From positions 27,740 through 91,739 of the forward strand of contig DATBER010000024.1 of NCBI GenBank assembly GCA_036558905.1: a stretch of DNA of 64,000 bases, in the 5' to 3' direction. The stretch comes from DASXRA01 sp036558905 (GTDB lineage Bacteria; Actinomycetota; Actinomycetes; Mycobacteriales; Jatrophihabitantaceae). The position numbers and the translations under genes were made by a program. Below the pieces are notes generated by a model. The model was not told where the DNA came from. It made no database searches and saw only the letters and a list, made by a program, of their open reading frames with translations. Positions 61,734-64,000 of the stretch are shown here, in pieces. Positions within the stretch are counted from its first letter, which is position 1. Each line of letters begins with the position of its first letter.

Positions 61734-62222
61734 TCAGTTGCGGGCGGCCAGCGCCTCGAGCACCCGCCAGCGGGCCAGGTTGTGCCGGGCGTCGGCCAGC
61801 GCGTCGTGCTGGTCGCCCGGCTGCTCGGGCAGCGGCGGCGACCCGACGTCCTCCCAGCGCTGGCGCAGCTCGTGGGTGAACCGCGGGATCTGCCGGGGCA
61901 GCGCCCGCATGTCGCCCCAAAGCTGGGCCAACGCGACGTGGTCGTAGCCGGCCATCCAGGCCCACAACTCGATCGACTCGCCCGGTTCGACCAGGTACGC
62001 GAGCAGGTCGGTCCGGATGCGGGCCCGGTCGCGCCACGCCGGCTGCGACGGCGGGGGCAGCTGGGCCAGGACGTTGCGGCGAACCCACGGAATCGCCCGG
62101 CTGGCGTCGAACTCGGTCGAAACGGCGTAGAACTCCCGCCCGGTCTCGTCGACGACGCCGATCGAGACGAGGTCGATCGTCGTGCCGTCCTCGATGAACT
62201 CGCAGTCGTAGAAGAAGCGCAT
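61734..62222 (-). CDS. Rv2179c-like DEDD 3'-5' exoribonuclease
   Basis: 162 aa. The exonuclease acidic residues are visible in MRFFYDCEFIEDGTTIDLVS (D and E), the central AGYDHVALAQ, and QHDALADARHNLARW (H and D). M. tuberculosis Rv2179c, the founder of this family of RNase T-like enzymes, lies in the corresponding region. ATG 62222 is 7 bp after the plsC stop, so it is co-transcribed with plsC. Confidence 0.9.
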   Translation of the reverse strand: MRFFYDCEFIEDGTTIDLVSIGVVDETGREFYAVSTEFDASRAIPWVRRNVLAQLPPPSQPAWRDRARIRTDLLAYLVEPGESIELWAWMAGYDHVALAQLWGDMRALPRQIPRFTHELRQRWEDVGSPPLPEQPGDQHDALADARHNLARWRVLEALAARN

Positions 62223-62229
62223 CGCGAGT

Positions 62230-62985
62230 TCAGCTGGCTCGCTCGGCCGGAAGGCGATCCGCGGTCGCACGGGCGTCGGCGGCCGATCGCGCCCCGAAGG
62301 CCGCGCCGTTCTGCCCGGCCTTCACCTTCGCGGCGTACACGTCGACGTACTCCTGCCCGGACAGCTGCATCATCTCGTACATGATCTCGTCGGTCATGGA
62401 CCGCTCGACGAACCGGTCGCCGGCCATGCCCTCGTAGCGGGAGAAGTCCAGCGGCTTGCCGAACCGCACGCCCGGCCGGGGCCGCAACCGAGGGAAGCGC
62501 CGCCCGGTCGGCTGGATCTTGTCGGTGTTGACCATGACGCACGGGATGACCGGCACGCGGGCCTCCAACGCCATGCGGGCCACGCCGGTCTTGCCGCGGT
62601 AGAGCCGGCCGTCGGGCGAGCGGGTGCCCTCCGGGTAGATGCCCAGCAGGTGGCCTTCGCGCAGCACGCGCACGCCCGTCTTGAGCGCGGCCCGCGAGGC
62701 GTCCGGGTCGTCGCGGTCGATGGGCACCTGGCCCACCCCGGAGAAGAACCTCCGCGAGATCCAGCCCTTGACGCCCGGCGTGGTGAAGTACTCGGCCTTG
62801 GCCAGGAAGGTCACCTTGCGCGGCACCATCAGCGGCATGAAGAACGAGTCGGAGAAGGAAAGGTGGTTGCTGGCCAGGATCGCCGGGCCGTCCGTCGGGA
62901 TGTTCTCTCGTCCCTCGGTCCACGGCCGCCAGATCAATCGGAGGATCGGACCGATGAAGATGAACTTCATCAGCCAGTAGCCCAC
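62230..62985 (-). CDS. plsC: 1-acyl-sn-glycerol-3-phosphate acyltransferase PlsC
   Basis: Membrane enzyme making phosphatidic acid. 251 aa with the acyltransferase motifs ASNHLSFSDSFFMPLMVPRK (HX4D), SGVGQVPIDRD, GIYPEGTRSPDGRLYRGKTG and VPVIPCVMVNT. GTG 62985 has GGAGG about 7 nt upstream, which settles the start; upstream in-frame sequence has no family similarity. Matches Rv2182c in locus. Confidence 0.93.
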   Translation of the reverse strand: MGYWLMKFIFIGPILRLIWRPWTEGRENIPTDGPAILASNHLSFSDSFFMPLMVPRKVTFLAKAEYFTTPGVKGWISRRFFSGVGQVPIDRDDPDASRAALKTGVRVLREGHLLGIYPEGTRSPDGRLYRGKTGVARMALEARVPVIPCVMVNTDKIQPTGRRFPRLRPRPGVRFGKPLDFSRYEGMAGDRFVERSMTDEIMYEMMQLSGQEYVDVYAAKVKAGQNGAAFGARSAADARATADRLPAERAS

Positions 62986-63126
62986 CTGCGAGCCTCCAAT
63001 TCCTGTTATTTCCTGACGCAGACAGTAGTGCTGGCGTGTCGCCGGGTCTACCGGGGCCATCGCGCTCGCCGAACCCGGTCGCCGGAAGGCATGATGAAGC
63101 GTCCGTTCCGATACGAGAGGTGCAGC

Positions 63127-63891
63127 GTGCCCCTGCTCCCCGGCGCCGAACCGTACGCCGCGGAGGGTGGCGGCGTGGGCGTCGTGCTCAGCCACGGCTT
63201 CACCGCTACTCCGCGCAGTGTGCTGCCGTGGGCCGAGCACCTGGCTGCGGCCGGATACACGGTCCGGCTGCCGCTCCTGCCCGGGCACGGTACGTCCTGG
63301 CAAGACGCCAACCGCTCGACCTGGCGCGACTGGTACGCGGAGATCCGCCGGGCCTACGACGAGCTGGCTGTGCGCTGCGACACGGTGTTCGCCGCCGGGC
63401 TGTCGATGGGCGGCACGCTGGTCACCCGGCTGGCCGAGGAGGTCGGCGACGGACTGGCCGGCGTCGTAGTGGTGAACCCGTCACTGGCCACCGAGCGATT
63501 CGACGCCAAGTTCGCCCGCTACATCTGCCGGCTCGTGACCTCGCGGCCCGGGTTCGGCAGCGACATCAAGATGCCGCACGAGCCCACCCTCGGCTACGAC
63601 CGGACGCCGGTGCGCGCATTCGCGTCGCTGCAGCGGCTGTGGCGGGTGACGCTGGCCGACCTGCCCCGGGTGACCGCGCCGGTGTTGATGTTCCGCAGCG
63701 TCGAGGACCATGTCGTCGAGCCCGTGTCCGGCCGGTTGCTGCAGCGCGGGGCCACGTCGACGACGGTGCGCGAGGTGTTGCTCGAGAACAGCTACCACGT
63801 CGCGACCATGGACCACGACGCGCCGCTGATCTTCGCCGGCACGGTGGACTTCATCCGCGAGCACAGCGACGTCGTGAGCTCGACGTCGTGA
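63127..63891 (+). CDS. Alpha/beta-hydrolase, carboxylesterase or monoacylglycerol lipase type
   Basis: 254 aa with the nucleophile elbow AAGLSMGGTLVTRLAEEV (Ser), oxyanion strand VGVVLSHGFTATPRSVLPWA, LLPGHGTSWQD, and the acid and histidine in RSVEDHVVEPV and LENSYHVATMDHD. GTG 63127 is preferred because PLLPGAEPYA is the family's usual start and GAGAGG lies 6 nt upstream; ATG 63091 or 63094 would add 11-12 residues. Confidence 0.88.
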   Translation: MPLLPGAEPYAAEGGGVGVVLSHGFTATPRSVLPWAEHLAAAGYTVRLPLLPGHGTSWQDANRSTWRDWYAEIRRAYDELAVRCDTVFAAGLSMGGTLVTRLAEEVGDGLAGVVVVNPSLATERFDAKFARYICRLVTSRPGFGSDIKMPHEPTLGYDRTPVRAFASLQRLWRVTLADLPRVTAPVLMFRSVEDHVVEPVSGRLLQRGATSTTVREVLLENSYHVATMDHDAPLIFAGTVDFIREHSDVVSSTS

Positions 63892-64000
63892 TGTTCGACG
63901 ACGGCATGGCCCGGCACGGCAACGGCCTCGACGCGGACACCTGGGTGCCCCTGGTCGACGTCGGGCCCGACGTCGGCGAACGGTTGCTCGTGGCCCTGCG
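63891..64000 (+). CDS. Start of a conserved hypothetical gene (cut by the window end)
   Basis: ATG 63891 overlaps the esterase stop (TGATG); a GTG one codon earlier is possible. The visible 36 codons include MARHGNGLDADTWVPLVDVG and GERLLVALR. The gene continues beyond the window. Not recognised further; its place corresponds roughly to Rv2183c. Confidence 0.6.
   Translation, partial: MFDDGMARHGNGLDADTWVPLVDVGPDVGERLLVAL

Overview
The window is chromosomal DNA of a high-GC Gram-positive bacterium (Actinomycetota). The evidence is a complete actinobacterial division and cell-wall (dcw) cluster with wag31, sepF and Rv2175c/PknL-type genes, many GTG starts, gene-to-gene ATGA/GTGA overlaps, several promoters that seem to make leaderless mRNAs, and a MurE with the DNPR motif for meso-diaminopimelate. 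Gene order broadly follows the Mycobacterium tuberculosis Rv2145c-Rv2183c region, but carotenoid genes, a RES-Xre toxin-antitoxin pair and sulfur genes are interleaved. I see no phage genes, transposase, rRNA, tRNA or CRISPR. The genus cannot be fixed from sequence reading; a member of the Frankiales/Jatrophihabitantales/Nakamurellales neighbourhood would fit.

1-18.6 kb (minus strand) is the dcw cluster, transcribed mraZ-rsmH-ftsL-ftsI-murE-murF-mraY-murD-ftsW-murG-murC-ftsQ-ftsZ-yggS-sepF-yggT-wag31. murG and murC lie in one uninterrupted reading frame, and ftsI has a long Pro/Arg-rich cytoplasmic tail with a 15-bp minisatellite. A four-copy 10-bp-periodic MraZ-type operator overlaps the mraZ promoter. 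18.8-23.6 kb (plus) is a MoxR ATPase-DUF58-transglutaminase operon, closed by a hairpin. 23.7-26.9 kb (minus) holds a DUF3040 membrane protein and a HEPN-methyltransferase-DNA polymerase IV operon behind two consensus SOS boxes.

26.9-33.9 kb is assimilatory sulfur metabolism: cysC-cysD-cysN-cysG leftward (sulfate activation, siroheme) and sirA-zinc ribbon-cysH rightward (APS and sulfite reduction). The 519-bp divergent region carries two tiny leader-peptide genes of the same type, one facing each operon, each with a TGT cysteine codon near its end. 33.9-36.0 kb holds a VOC protein, a YbaK-like deacylase and an amino-acid permease.

36.0-47.6 kb is a carotenoid region in two blocks: crtA-like monooxygenase, GNAT, cruF-like hydratase, GT2 glycosyltransferase and crtD-like desaturase; then crtE-crtI-crtB convergent with crtYd/crtYc. 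Together they predict a monocyclic, tertiary-hydroxylated and possibly glycosylated and keto carotenoid. Between the blocks lie the RES-Xre pair, a CDP-alcohol phosphatidyltransferase and metF, which shares a 23-bp bidirectional promoter with crtE.

47.6-64 kb holds an Rv2175c-like DNA-binding protein, a methyltransferase, a spermidine-synthase-like protein, a PASTA kinase, a decayed AbiEi-like gene framed by two related 44-bp hairpin repeats, two unrelated DAHP synthases, a lipoprotein, threonine aldolase, a B3/B4-domain protein, a TetR-controlled membrane protein, an epimerase, pirin, a phosphofructokinase with pyrophosphate-type residues, a DEDD exoribonuclease, PlsC, an esterase and the start of one more gene.
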